From: Bartonella sp. MM73XJBT.G
GTDB lineage: Bacteria; Pseudomonadota; Alphaproteobacteria; Rhizobiales; Rhizobiaceae
Assembly: GCF_028618435.1 (NCBI RefSeq)
Contig: NZ_JAQISW010000006.1
Location: 62,001-126,000 of the forward strand
Length of the DNA stretch: 64,000 nt
Direction: 5' to 3'
The notes under the pieces were generated by a model. The model searched no databases. It was not told the origin of the DNA and worked only from the letters and a program-made list of their open reading frames with translations. This document shows positions 46,567 through 54,696 of this stretch, piece by piece; within the stretch, counting starts at the first letter, position 1; each line of letters opens with the position of its first letter. A program made the translations under genes and the position numbers.

Positions 46567-47280
46567 ATGCCGCATGGTGAACTAATGAATCCGCAAACAA
46601 TGGGAATGTTGCATTTGTTTATGCAAGCAAGTCTCGTGGTTAAAGTTGTTATGGTTGGGTTGCTGCTTGCTTCCGTTTGGAGTTGGGCCATTATTTTTGA
46701 TAAAATTTTTACCTACCGGAGAATACGGCGTGAAATAAAGAAATTTGAACGGACATTTTGGTCAGGCAAAGCGCTAGAAGATCTTTATGTCGCTTGTAAA
46801 AGCCAACATACCAATAGCATATCTGCTGTTTTTATGGCAGCAATGGTTGAATGGAAAAAATCTCTTGAAAAAGGAACTCATACTTCGATCAGTTTGCAAA
46901 GTAGAATTGATAAGGCGATGGATCTAACACTGGGACGTGAAAGTGAAAAAATAGAATCAAAGTTAAGTTTTCTTGCAACACTAGGATCTGCAGGACCCTT
47001 TATCGGTCTTTTTGGAACAGTGATTGGTATTATGGAGTCTTTTCTTTCTATTTCTGCTTCTCAAAATACATCTCTTGCCATTGTCGCACCGGGGATTGCA
47101 GAAGCACTTTTAGCAACAGCTATTGGTTTGTTTGCAGCAATTCCAGCTGTTATTGCCTATAATAAGTTGACCCATGAAAGTGCGCGCATCATTGCACAAA
47201 TCGAAAATTTTGCTGATGAATTTTCAACAATTGTCTCGCGGCGTATTGATGAAACACGCACAGCATCTTCCCCTTTATAA
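46567..47280 (+). CDS. tolQ: Tol-Pal system proton channel subunit TolQ
   Basis: A 237-residue inner-membrane protein of the MotA/TolQ/ExbB family: first membrane helix VVKVVMVGLLLASVWSWAIIF near 22-42, then a cytoplasmic loop, then two helices in the conserved LATLGSAGPFIGLFGTVIGIMESF and GIAEALLATAIGLFAAIPAVIAYNKL. With TolR it harvests the proton gradient to energise TolA. GAGGGA precedes ATG 46567, which is preferred over an upstream GTG at 46537. tolR follows after 15 bases. Confidence 0.95.
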   Translation: MPHGELMNPQTMGMLHLFMQASLVVKVVMVGLLLASVWSWAIIFDKIFTYRRIRREIKKFERTFWSGKALEDLYVACKSQHTNSISAVFMAAMVEWKKSLEKGTHTSISLQSRIDKAMDLTLGRESEKIESKLSFLATLGSAGPFIGLFGTVIGIMESFLSISASQNTSLAIVAPGIAEALLATAIGLFAAIPAVIAYNKLTHESARIIAQIENFADEFSTIVSRRIDETRTASSPL

Positions 47281-47295
47281 AAAGGAGCTTGTCCC

Positions 47296-47748
47296 ATGGG
47301 AATTTCTGTTGCTTCTTCTTCTCGAAAAAATACACGGAGGCGGCATCATTCACGAAGCCAACTGATGAGTGAGATTAATGTTACCCCTTTTGTGGATGTG
47401 ATGTTGGTGTTGCTTATTATTTTTATGGTCTCTGCGCCTCTTTTGGTGAATGGTGTTCCTTTGGATTTGCCACGCAGTCAAGCAGGACCCGTCCGTGCGC
47501 AAAAAACACCCCTTACGGTTTCACTGGATGCGCAAGGGCGCTTTGCCATTCATCAAGATTATTATGACAGTTCACAAGCGTTGATTGCACAGCTTAAAGC
47601 CCTTCTGGAAGCGGATTCTACACAAAAAGATCAACGGATTTTTGTGCGGGTTGCTAAAACTGTTGAATATCAACAAGTCTTAAAATTGCTCGCAGATATT
47701 CAAAAGGCTGGGTTTTCTCAAGTTGCGCTAGCAAGTCTAGCACAATAA
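47296..47748 (+). CDS. tolR: Tol-Pal system protein TolR
   Basis: A 150-residue ExbD/TolR protein: SEINVTPFVDVMLVLLIIFMV near 25-45 is the single membrane helix with the proton-carrying Asp, followed by a periplasmic domain (VPLDLPRSQAGPV and VAKTVEYQQVLKLLADIQKAGF). AAAGGAG at 47281 overlaps the end region of tolQ. It pairs with TolQ. Confidence 0.95.
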   Translation: MGISVASSSRKNTRRRHHSRSQLMSEINVTPFVDVMLVLLIIFMVSAPLLVNGVPLDLPRSQAGPVRAQKTPLTVSLDAQGRFAIHQDYYDSSQALIAQLKALLEADSTQKDQRIFVRVAKTVEYQQVLKLLADIQKAGFSQVALASLAQ

Positions 47749-47855
47749 ATAACAAATAATAAAACTGACCATAACTGGTTGTTTTTAAATGTTTTTAAAA
47801 GATTACAGCGTGATTAAAAGTCAAAAAATACAAGGTATTAATTAAGGCATAAAGA

Positions 47856-49283
47856 ATGAACAAAGACTCCTATCATAGTATGAAACGAGGCTTGGCTTTA
47901 TCCCTTGTGGTCCATGTTATTTTTATCAGTTGGGGGGTTGTTCAATTTACAAACTCTGTTTCTTTGCCACAACCATTAGAAGCAATTCCCATCACTCTTG
48001 CACCTTTGAGCGAAGAGTTTTCTTCTCAACAAGGCGCTGTAGAAGCGCCACTCCATGCAATCCCCGCCGTTAAACCAACCACTTCTCCTCAAGAGATAGA
48101 AGATGCTCGCCATATTGGAGAAGGACAACAAGATAGTCTTGCACCTTTTCAACCAAAGGAAAAGCCGCGCCCCGTTGAAACAACACCGCCCCCGCCAAGT
48201 GAGCACGCATCGGAAATATCTGAACGTACAGAACCAACAGAAGAAAAAACAGAAGAGATTTCAAAAGCAGTGGAAGAAGCATCGAAGCTTGCGCCTCAGA
48301 TGCCTTTGAGCGCCCCAGAAGATCTCGCTAAACTTACCCCTGAGGCGCCTTTGAGCACCCCGGAAGAAACATCGAAGCTTGCGCCTCAGATGCCTTTGAG
48401 CGCCCCAGAAGATCTCGCTAAACTTACCCCTGAGGCGCCTTTGAGCACCCCGGAAGAAACATCGAAGCTTGCGCCTCAGATGCCTTTGAGCGTCCCAGAA
48501 GATCTCGCTAAACTTACCCCTGAGGCGCCTTTGAGCACTCCAGAAGAAACATCGAAGCTTATTCCTGAAGTCCCCGTAGAAGCAGTGGAGGAAGTGTCTA
48601 AGATTGTGCCTGAGCTTGCGCACAAAAATGAAGAGAGGATATTGCCGAAAGAATTGTCTTCAACGGTGCAAAAGGCATTAGAAGAGCAGGTTGTTAAGCA
48701 AGCGCCCAAAATTGCACTTCCAGAAAAACCTCTTCTTCCGCAGTTTAAACCAAAATTTAATGAAGAATTTCTAATGAAGAATGGGGCTGCATTGAATCAA
48801 AAGACGTCAAAGCTTAACAAGAAAAATCAAGAGAAAAAGACCATTGAAGATATTTTAGCTTTGGAAGAAAATAATTTACTCAATCGTGCGCGCTCACAAG
48901 GAGGGGGCGCAAAACGTTCTCATACACCAGAAGCTTTGGGGGCAAGAAAAAATATTCATGATACCACAAAAATGGCACAAACATTGGTCAATATTGCGGG
49001 GGGATGTATTCAACAGAAGCTTAAACTTGTGGCACTTGGTGGCGATTTAAAAAATCGTCCCATCGTGCGGTTGCGCTTTTATTTAGACCGTGAAGGGATG
49101 GTGGTGGGCGATCCTATCATTGATCCTGTGAGCGGTCTTGAGAGCCAACAAGCGATTATGATAAGGCAGGTTTATGCGGCTGTCTTTTCATGCCAACCTT
49201 ATGTAGATCTCCCCCGTGATCAATATGATCTGTGGGGGCAAGGTTTTGACTTTAATGTTGACCCCCTCCAAGAAATAAGATGA
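47856..49283 (+). CDS. tolA: TolA-like trans-periplasmic protein with 30-residue repeats
   Basis: A 475-residue protein: one membrane helix (RGLALSLVVHVIFISWGVVQF near 12-32), a long Pro/Glu/Lys-rich periplasmic stalk, and a compact C-terminal domain (NIAGGCIQQKLKLVALGGDL to the end), the TolA domain III that contacts TolB/Pal. The stalk contains three almost identical 30-residue units, KLAPQMPLSAPEDLAKLTPE and so on, starting at 48281, 48371 and 48461, with a partial fourth at 48551. Helical Ala/Lys-rich repeats are usual in TolA stalks; these are Pro-rich and so extended instead. Confidence 0.88.
   Translation: MNKDSYHSMKRGLALSLVVHVIFISWGVVQFTNSVSLPQPLEAIPITLAPLSEEFSSQQGAVEAPLHAIPAVKPTTSPQEIEDARHIGEGQQDSLAPFQPKEKPRPVETTPPPPSEHASEISERTEPTEEKTEEISKAVEEASKLAPQMPLSAPEDLAKLTPEAPLSTPEETSKLAPQMPLSAPEDLAKLTPEAPLSTPEETSKLAPQMPLSVPEDLAKLTPEAPLSTPEETSKLIPEVPVEAVEEVSKIVPELAHKNEERILPKELSSTVQKALEEQVVKQAPKIALPEKPLLPQFKPKFNEEFLMKNGAALNQKTSKLNKKNQEKKTIEDILALEENNLLNRARSQGGGAKRSHTPEALGARKNIHDTTKMAQTLVNIAGGCIQQKLKLVALGGDLKNRPIVRLRFYLDREGMVVGDPIIDPVSGLESQQAIMIRQVYAAVFSCQPYVDLPRDQYDLWGQGFDFNVDPLQEIR
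48281..48560 (+). repeat. Three 90-base tandem repeats in tolA
   Basis: Units begin ATCGAAGCTTGCGCCTCAGA at 48281, 48371 and 48461; ATCGAAGCTT recurs at 48551. Copies 1 and 2 are identical by eye; copy 3 has C-to-T changes (GTCCCAG for GCCCCAG, ACTCCAG for ACCCCGG). Length is a multiple of three, so copy-number change keeps the frame. Confidence 0.95.
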
Positions 49284-49322
49284 TAAATAAAGAAAAAATC
49301 GCTTAATGAAAGGACACATTCT

Positions 49323-50648
49323 ATGATGACTATAACAAGACATAAAGTTTTTACTTGGTTTATTGTCACTTGCAGTTTGTGGCTTTCAAGTCTTTCATCG
49401 GGTTATGCGCAATTGAAAGGAACAATTTCCAGTGCTGATTTTAATCCCATTCCCATTGCAATTACAGATTTTATTTCCAATGATTCGATTGGATTGAAAA
49501 TATCGGCTGTGGTGACAGCCGATCTTGAACGATCGGGGCTTTTTTTACCGATTGATAAGGAACAGTTTTTTGAAAAAATTTCTAATCCAAATAAACAACC
49601 GCATTTTGTTTCGTGGCAGAAAATAAAAGCGCAAGGTTTGGTGACGGGGCAAGTCATGAGAGAAAACGACGGACGGTTGAGGATTGATTTTCGTCTATGG
49701 GATGTTTTTGGACAGCGACAATTGAAAGGACGGCGTTTTTATACCGCGACAGAACGTTGGCGGCGTGTGGCCCATATGATCGCTGATGAGATCTACAGTG
49801 AAATGACAGGAGAAAGCGGCTATTTTGATACAAGAATTGTTTTTATCGATGAAACAGGTCCCCAAAATGCACGCATTAAACGTTTAGCTATGATGGATCA
49901 AGATGGCGCAAATTTGATTTATATGTCTGATGGAAGTGAATTGATACTTACACCGCGGTTTTCACCAAAAAGGCAAGAAATCACTTATATGGCTTATGAG
50001 GATCATCAAATCCCTCATGTTTATCTACAACAAATTGAAATGGGGCAAAGAGAGTTGATTGGAACGTTTCATAACATGACAATTGCTCCGCGTTTTTCTT
50101 CTGATGGACAAAAAGTTATCATGAGTTTATTGCAAAATGATGGAAGTGCAAATCTTTACACCATGGATTTGCGGACCCGTACAATGACGCGATTGACAAC
50201 AACTTCCGCCATTGATACCTCCGCTTCTTATTCACCAGATGGAACACAAATCGTCTTTTCCTCAGACCGTAGTGGAAAGCCACAAATTTATAAAATGAAT
50301 GCCGATGGCAGTGATATTCAGCGTATTTCTTTAAACGAAGGGAGTTATTCGACACCTATTTGGTCGCCAAGAGGTGATTATATCGCCTTTACAAAACAAT
50401 TAAGTGGACAATTTTCTATCGGTGTTATGCGCCCTGATGGACAAGGAGAACGAATTTTAACCACTGGTTTTCACAATGAAGGACCGACTTGGGCTCCCAA
50501 TGGTCGTGTGCTGATGTTCTTTCGTAAAAACCCTGGCATGGGACCCAAAATCTATACCATTGACATTACGGGACGCAATGAACGCCAACTCCCCACACCC
50601 AATGATGCTTCCGATCCAGCATGGTCGCCATTGCTCAATATACAATAA
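49323..50648 (+). CDS. tolB: Tol-Pal system beta-propeller protein TolB
   Basis: A 441-residue periplasmic protein: signal peptide to about residue 29 (SSGYAQ), an N-terminal domain ([20 protein letters not shown]) and a C-terminal six-bladed propeller with the repeated pattern [56 protein letters not shown], and [13 protein letters not shown]. It binds Pal and TolA. It ends the first part of the tol operon; pal is 3.5 kb further on. Confidence 0.95.
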   Translation: MMTITRHKVFTWFIVTCSLWLSSLSSGYAQLKGTISSADFNPIPIAITDFISNDSIGLKISAVVTADLERSGLFLPIDKEQFFEKISNPNKQPHFVSWQKIKAQGLVTGQVMRENDGRLRIDFRLWDVFGQRQLKGRRFYTATERWRRVAHMIADEIYSEMTGESGYFDTRIVFIDETGPQNARIKRLAMMDQDGANLIYMSDGSELILTPRFSPKRQEITYMAYEDHQIPHVYLQQIEMGQRELIGTFHNMTIAPRFSSDGQKVIMSLLQNDGSANLYTMDLRTRTMTRLTTTSAIDTSASYSPDGTQIVFSSDRSGKPQIYKMNADGSDIQRISLNEGSYSTPIWSPRGDYIAFTKQLSGQFSIGVMRPDGQGERILTTGFHNEGPTWAPNGRVLMFFRKNPGMGPKIYTIDITGRNERQLPTPNDASDPAWSPLLNIQ

Positions 50649-51103
50649 AACAAAATACTTGATAAAAAAATAAAAACAGAGAACTTATAGAGTCTACGCA
50701 ATCTCAATGGTCTTGAATCAGTTAAAAGAATGCCCTTGTGAGGGGGAGGTGGTTTTTATCAATTTCATCCGCCATCGTCTGTCATTTATCGATAGCCGAA
50801 TCTTTTTGAGACGAAAACGTTTTTTAAAAAAACATTTCTTAAAAAATGGAGCTGTTTTAAGGTTTCTCGATTGCTTTTATTTTTCTAAACTGTCGCTATA
50901 GATCTTTTGACTTCCTTTCTGATCTGGTTTGCTTAAAGACCAGGTTGTTTTCAAACCGGTTCTTTTTGCTTTTCCCTTAAGGTGTTTTCCTTAAACGATA
51001 AGGAAGCTTGTGGATAAGCTCTATTTACAAGACGATGAATCGCGTCTTTTAAAAGAATATTGAAGTCTCTAGAAGTTTTTGAGGCTTCATAACAGATACA
51101 AAT

Positions 51104-51430
51104 CATTGATTTATAATGATAATTTATTTTTATTCAACTTAAATAAGAACCTTTAAATACTGTAAGATTTTCTCATTTCAAATCTGCTTATTTTGAATCA
51201 ATCAAAATCACTCGCTTTTATGTTACAAGTGGGATGAGCGTGTGAATAAAAATTATATAAGGACTAAAAATGTCTCTTATGAATCGTTTCAATGCAAGGG
51301 TTGTTTCAATATTGGGCGCTGGAAAATAGTGTGATGGTAATGCCTTGTTACGCCATAAGCGTAAAGATGGTGGTGCTTAATGGAGCAAGCAGTATCATGC
51401 AAGAAGCGTCTCTCATATTACAACCGCCTT
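51104..51430 (+). repeat. Integrase-relic repeat with first codons of the integrase
   Basis: After the shared upstream block (TTGATTTATAATGATAAT through TTACAAGTGGGATGAG), an ATG at 51270 encodes MSLMNRFNARVVSILGAGK, a stop, then CDGNALLRHKRKDGG. This is the arm-binding start of a tyrosine integrase, decayed, with nothing of the catalytic domain. Confidence 0.82.
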
Positions 51431-51479
51431 ACAGCCTTTGAGACAGTTCGTAAAAGGGTATTTTTCTCCTTTAAGCTTT

Positions 51480-51630
51480 ATGCCACACAGGTATTTTCTG
51501 CTGAAGAATGTGCAAGTGTATGATTTTAATTGATGCACCATACACACAGATTTGAAATGAGAGAATTTGACGTTATGTAAGGGTTCTTATTCAAGTTCAA
51601 TAACGCTAAACTGCCCTTATAAATCAATGT
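51480..51630 (-). repeat. Integrase-relic repeat, opposite orientation
   Basis: On the minus strand: TTGATTTATAAGGGCAGTTT, TTGAACTTGAATAAGAACCC, TCAAATTCTCTCATTTCAAATCTG and CATCAATTAAAATCAT follow the family order. It faces the copy at 51104-51430. Confidence 0.6.
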
Positions 51631-52001
51631 GATAAAATTATTGCTTTCAGTTTCAATTAAATTTTATGTGTGAGAAGAAGAATGCGTCTTTAAGAAAACC
51701 TGAATGGTTTACAGACCAGATCGGGGTGAAATTTTCGCTTCTTGAGGGGGGGGGAGGACAAGGAGACTCTTAAAAAAAACAAAGAGAGAGGCGATAGAGG
51801 GATCATCTTTGAGATATGTAAAAAGCCGTGAGACGATGGAGTTTTCGCTTTTATCATCAAAATTGTTTGAGTGTTCAAGGGCGCTCAAGGGGGCGGGGTT
51901 TGCTTTATGCTTTCTTTTTTCATCAATCTGCTTTTGGAGGCCATTGGTTCTATTTTTTGCGGTTGATTGATTGTGGTTTTCTTGGGCACGACCACGATTG
52001 A

Positions 52002-52026
52002 CCCCGCTTTTTACGCGGGGCTTTTA
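52002..52026 (+). terminator. Strong plus-strand terminator without an upstream gene
   Basis: CCCCGC (52002-52007) pairs with GCGGGG (52015-52020) across a 7-base loop, followed by CTTTTAT. Just upstream a second stem is possible (GTGGT at about 51973 with ACCAC at 51991). No coding gene on the plus strand ends nearby. Confidence 0.65.
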
Positions 52027-52103
52027 TATTTATGACCAAAGAGGCAAGGTGATTAGATGTTTTTCAGTCCCTTATCGATGAAGAGAGAGCTCAATGATGA
52101 GAA

Positions 52104-52850
52104 TTATACGGACAGTTTTGCCAAAATCTCATCGCTGACATCAAAATTAGCATAAACATTTTGCACATCATCATCTTCTTCTAAGGTTGAAATCAGTCGT
52201 AAAACGGATAAAGCTTTTTCTTCATCTATTGGTGCAAGGGTGGTGGCTTTCCAAATTGTTTTGATTGATTCTGCTTCACCAAGTTTTGCTTCAAGTGTTT
52301 TTGAAACTTCACCAATATCTTCAAATGCGCAGGTAATATGATGTCCGGTTTCTTCGGATTGTACATCTTCGGCACCGGCTTCAATTGCTGCATCCATGAT
52401 GTTGTCTGCTGTTCCTGCTTCTGGCTTATAAATTATTTCCCCAATCCGATTAAACATGAAACTGACCGATCCTGTTTCCCCTAGGGCTCCGCCTGATTTT
52501 GTGAAGGCGGCGCGCACGTTTGAAGCGGTGCGGTTACGGTTATCGGTTAAAGCTTCAACAATGACGGCAACACCACCTGGTCCATAACCTTCATAGCGTA
52601 CTTCATCATAATTTTCGACATCGGTTCCTGACGCTTTTTTAATCGCGCGTTCAATATTGTCTTTTGGCATTGACTGTGCTTTAGCATTTTGAACAGCCAG
52701 CCTTAACCGTGGATTCATGGCTGGATCAGGAGCACCTTGTTTTGCTGCGACGGTAATTTCACGTGCAAGCTTAGAAAATATTTTCGAGCGCATCGCATCT
52801 TGACGCCCTTTACGGTGCATAATATTTTTAAATTGTGAATGGCCTGCCAT
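52104..52850 (-). CDS. yebC: YebC/PmpR family protein
   Basis: A 248-residue protein of the YebC family: [20 protein letters not shown] at the start, [39 protein letters not shown] and [23 protein letters not shown]. Recent work ties the family to relief of proline stalling on ribosomes; some members were described as transcription regulators. In many Proteobacteria it sits directly before ruvC; here it lies about 11 kb away on the opposite strand, between tolB and pal. Confidence 0.94.
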   Translation of the reverse strand: MAGHSQFKNIMHRKGRQDAMRSKIFSKLAREITVAAKQGAPDPAMNPRLRLAVQNAKAQSMPKDNIERAIKKASGTDVENYDEVRYEGYGPGGVAVIVEALTDNRNRTASNVRAAFTKSGGALGETGSVSFMFNRIGEIIYKPEAGTADNIMDAAIEAGAEDVQSEETGHHITCAFEDIGEVSKTLEAKLGEAESIKTIWKATTLAPIDEEKALSVLRLISTLEEDDDVQNVYANFDVSDEILAKLSV

Positions 52851-53231
52851 AGTTTTCCTTCCTGTTTGAGGGCTTTCCTTCTGGGTTAGTTTTTTTTAGA
52901 ATGTAAGGCGATAAAATCACGCATCCCACCAGAGTAAATGTGCCACAGCATGAGGTGAAATAATCAAATAAATCCTTTATAAGAAAATTAATCTTAAAGG
53001 TAAAGACACCTTCATTGAGGATCATTCCAAGAGAGATCTCTTGTCGTTGAGCAAAAATCACGCTATAATAGAGTATAATTTCATGGCAAAGTGGTTTATT
53101 CCATGCCTCGCTTTATTATAAAAGTGGGTGGAAAAGACGAACATATAAGAACATATAATGAAGAAGTTCCAGTGCTCTTGAGTGGGCGGTAAACTGCCTC
53201 ATAGAAGAGGCGCAGAAGAGGATTTATAAAA
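52851..53231. other. Divergent intergenic region between yebC and trcR
   Basis: About 380 bases carrying both promoters. AGAACATATAA occurs twice near 53147-53168. Nothing else was recognised. Confidence 0.4.
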
Positions 53232-53927
53232 ATGGCAACGCAACTTTTGATGCCCAAAGCAACAGCTGTTTGGTTGGTTGATAATACAGCTCTTTCTTTT
53301 GAGCAGATTGCAGAATTTTGTAAATTGCATGTCTTGGAAGTAAAAGCTATTGCCGATGGTGAGGCAGCTTATGGTATTAAAGGTCTCAATCCGATTAACT
53401 CTGGGCAGTTGACGCGCAGTGAAATTGCACGGGTGGAGGCGGATCAAAACGCACGCTTGAAAATTTCTCAATCAAGGGTGCACATTCCTGAAAAAAAACG
53501 TAAAGGAGCACGTTATATCCCTCTTTCTCGACGTCAAGATCGTCCCAATGGTATCTTATGGTTGGTTACGAACCATCCTGAGTTGAAAGATGCACAAATT
53601 GCAAGGTTGATTGGGACAACAAAAGCAACAATTGAACAAATCCGCCTTCGAACCCATTGGAATAGTGCCAATTTGTCTCCTCTTGATCCTGTAGGGCTTG
53701 GTTTGTGTTCGCAAATCGATTTAGATTTTGAACTCCAGCGTGCGGCAAAAAATCGCCCTGTTGCTGCAGAAGAAGATAGGTCGTTGCTTCCCGCCTCTGT
53801 GACGGAAAACGCTGCTCTAGAGGAAAATAAAAGTGAAGACAATTCCCACAAAACTTTTGATGCTGATAAAGTTTTTGCAAAATTGAACGCACTGCAAAAA
53901 AATCGTGAAGATCAAGAGGAAGCGTAA
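53232..53927 (+). CDS. trcR: DUF1013 cell-cycle transcription regulator, TrcR family
   Basis: A 231-residue protein of the alphaproteobacterial DUF1013 family: LMPKATAVWLVDNTALSFEQIAEFC near residue 5-29, GLNPINSGQLTRSEIARVEAD near 50, and a second helix-turn-helix-like part (ILWLVTNHPELKDAQIARLIGTTKATIEQIRLRTHWNS). In Caulobacter TrcR is a cell-cycle regulator associated with RNA polymerase. The C-terminal 60 residues are acidic and variable. It lies on the plus strand before pal but is separated from it by 194 bases. Confidence 0.88.
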   Translation: MATQLLMPKATAVWLVDNTALSFEQIAEFCKLHVLEVKAIADGEAAYGIKGLNPINSGQLTRSEIARVEADQNARLKISQSRVHIPEKKRKGARYIPLSRRQDRPNGILWLVTNHPELKDAQIARLIGTTKATIEQIRLRTHWNSANLSPLDPVGLGLCSQIDLDFELQRAAKNRPVAAEEDRSLLPASVTENAALEENKSEDNSHKTFDADKVFAKLNALQKNREDQEEA

Positions 53928-54121
53928 GCGGTAGGACGTATCAGGGCAATGTTTCTCAATTTATCATGGAAATGTTAGAGGAATAACTGGGAGGGAAGAA
54001 AAATTGGCAGAGACTGAAAAATGATGACAAAAAACAAAAAAATTTCGTCTTCATTAGGAATTAACAGTTATTCTTAAAAATATTTTTAAGAATTTACCCT
54101 TCTTTAAAGGAAAAACGGACT

Positions 54122-54643
54122 ATGTGCTCTACCCAAAATACTCTCTCTCGTTCCTTAGCGATACTCTTTCTTTTCGCCCTGTGTTTGGGTGGATGTGGCA
54201 AAAAAAATACCGGTGCATTTCACGGTATGAATGGCGCTTATATGAATGATGCTGGTTTAAATCAGGTGTTACCAGGTTCAGGACAAGAATTTACGGTTAA
54301 TGTGGGTGATCGTGTGTTTTTTAGTCTCGATTCTTCTTCATTGAATGCAGATGCTGAACGTATTTTAACGCGCCAAGCAGAATGGTTGCTTCATTATCCT
54401 TATTATTCTATTATGATTGAAGGTCATGCTGATGAGAGAGGGACACGTGAATATAACTTGGCACTTGGACAGCGCCGCGCTGTTGCTGTGCGGAATTATC
54501 TCGTGTCTCTAGGTGTGTCTGCGCAACGGATTCAAACAATTTCTTACGGAAAGGAAAGACCTGTCGCGGTGTGTGATGATATTTCCTGTTGGAATCAAAA
54601 TCGACGTGCTGTGACAACGCTAAGTGATATGAACAGTCATTAA
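54122..54643 (+). CDS. pal: Peptidoglycan-associated lipoprotein Pal
   Basis: A 173-residue lipoprotein: signal peptide ending at lipobox CLGGC near residue 21-25, a short linker, and an OmpA-like peptidoglycan-binding domain (DRVFFSLDSSSLNADAERIL, IEGHADERGTREYNLALGQRRA, then TISYGKERPV). It tethers the outer membrane to the wall and is the partner of TolB. Next gene cpoB after 53 bases. Confidence 0.95.
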   Translation: MCSTQNTLSRSLAILFLFALCLGGCGKKNTGAFHGMNGAYMNDAGLNQVLPGSGQEFTVNVGDRVFFSLDSSSLNADAERILTRQAEWLLHYPYYSIMIEGHADERGTREYNLALGQRRAVAVRNYLVSLGVSAQRIQTISYGKERPVAVCDDISCWNQNRRAVTTLSDMNSH

Positions 54644-54696
54644 ATGAGCAAATTGTTTGTTTCTACCATTCAATGAACTCTTAAGGGGAGAAAAGA

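Larger units (their letters stand above)
50649..52103. other. 1.45-kb gene-free region with integrase relics on both strands
   Basis: Contains a weak hairpin CTGGT/ACCAG (50924-50943) that may end the tolB transcript, two integrase relics in opposite orientation (51104-51430 plus; about 51480-51630 minus), a GATCGGGGTGAAATTTTCGC segment shared with 46212, and an orphan plus-strand terminator at 52002. No complete gene is present. Confidence 0.6.

Noticed and set aside
48261-48623. Arg/Cys-rich minus-strand frame in tolA
   Set aside because: Antisense shadow of the 90-base repeats.
50707-50901. 64-codon plus-strand frame after tolB
   Set aside because: No ribosome-binding site, no family features, lies in degenerate DNA.
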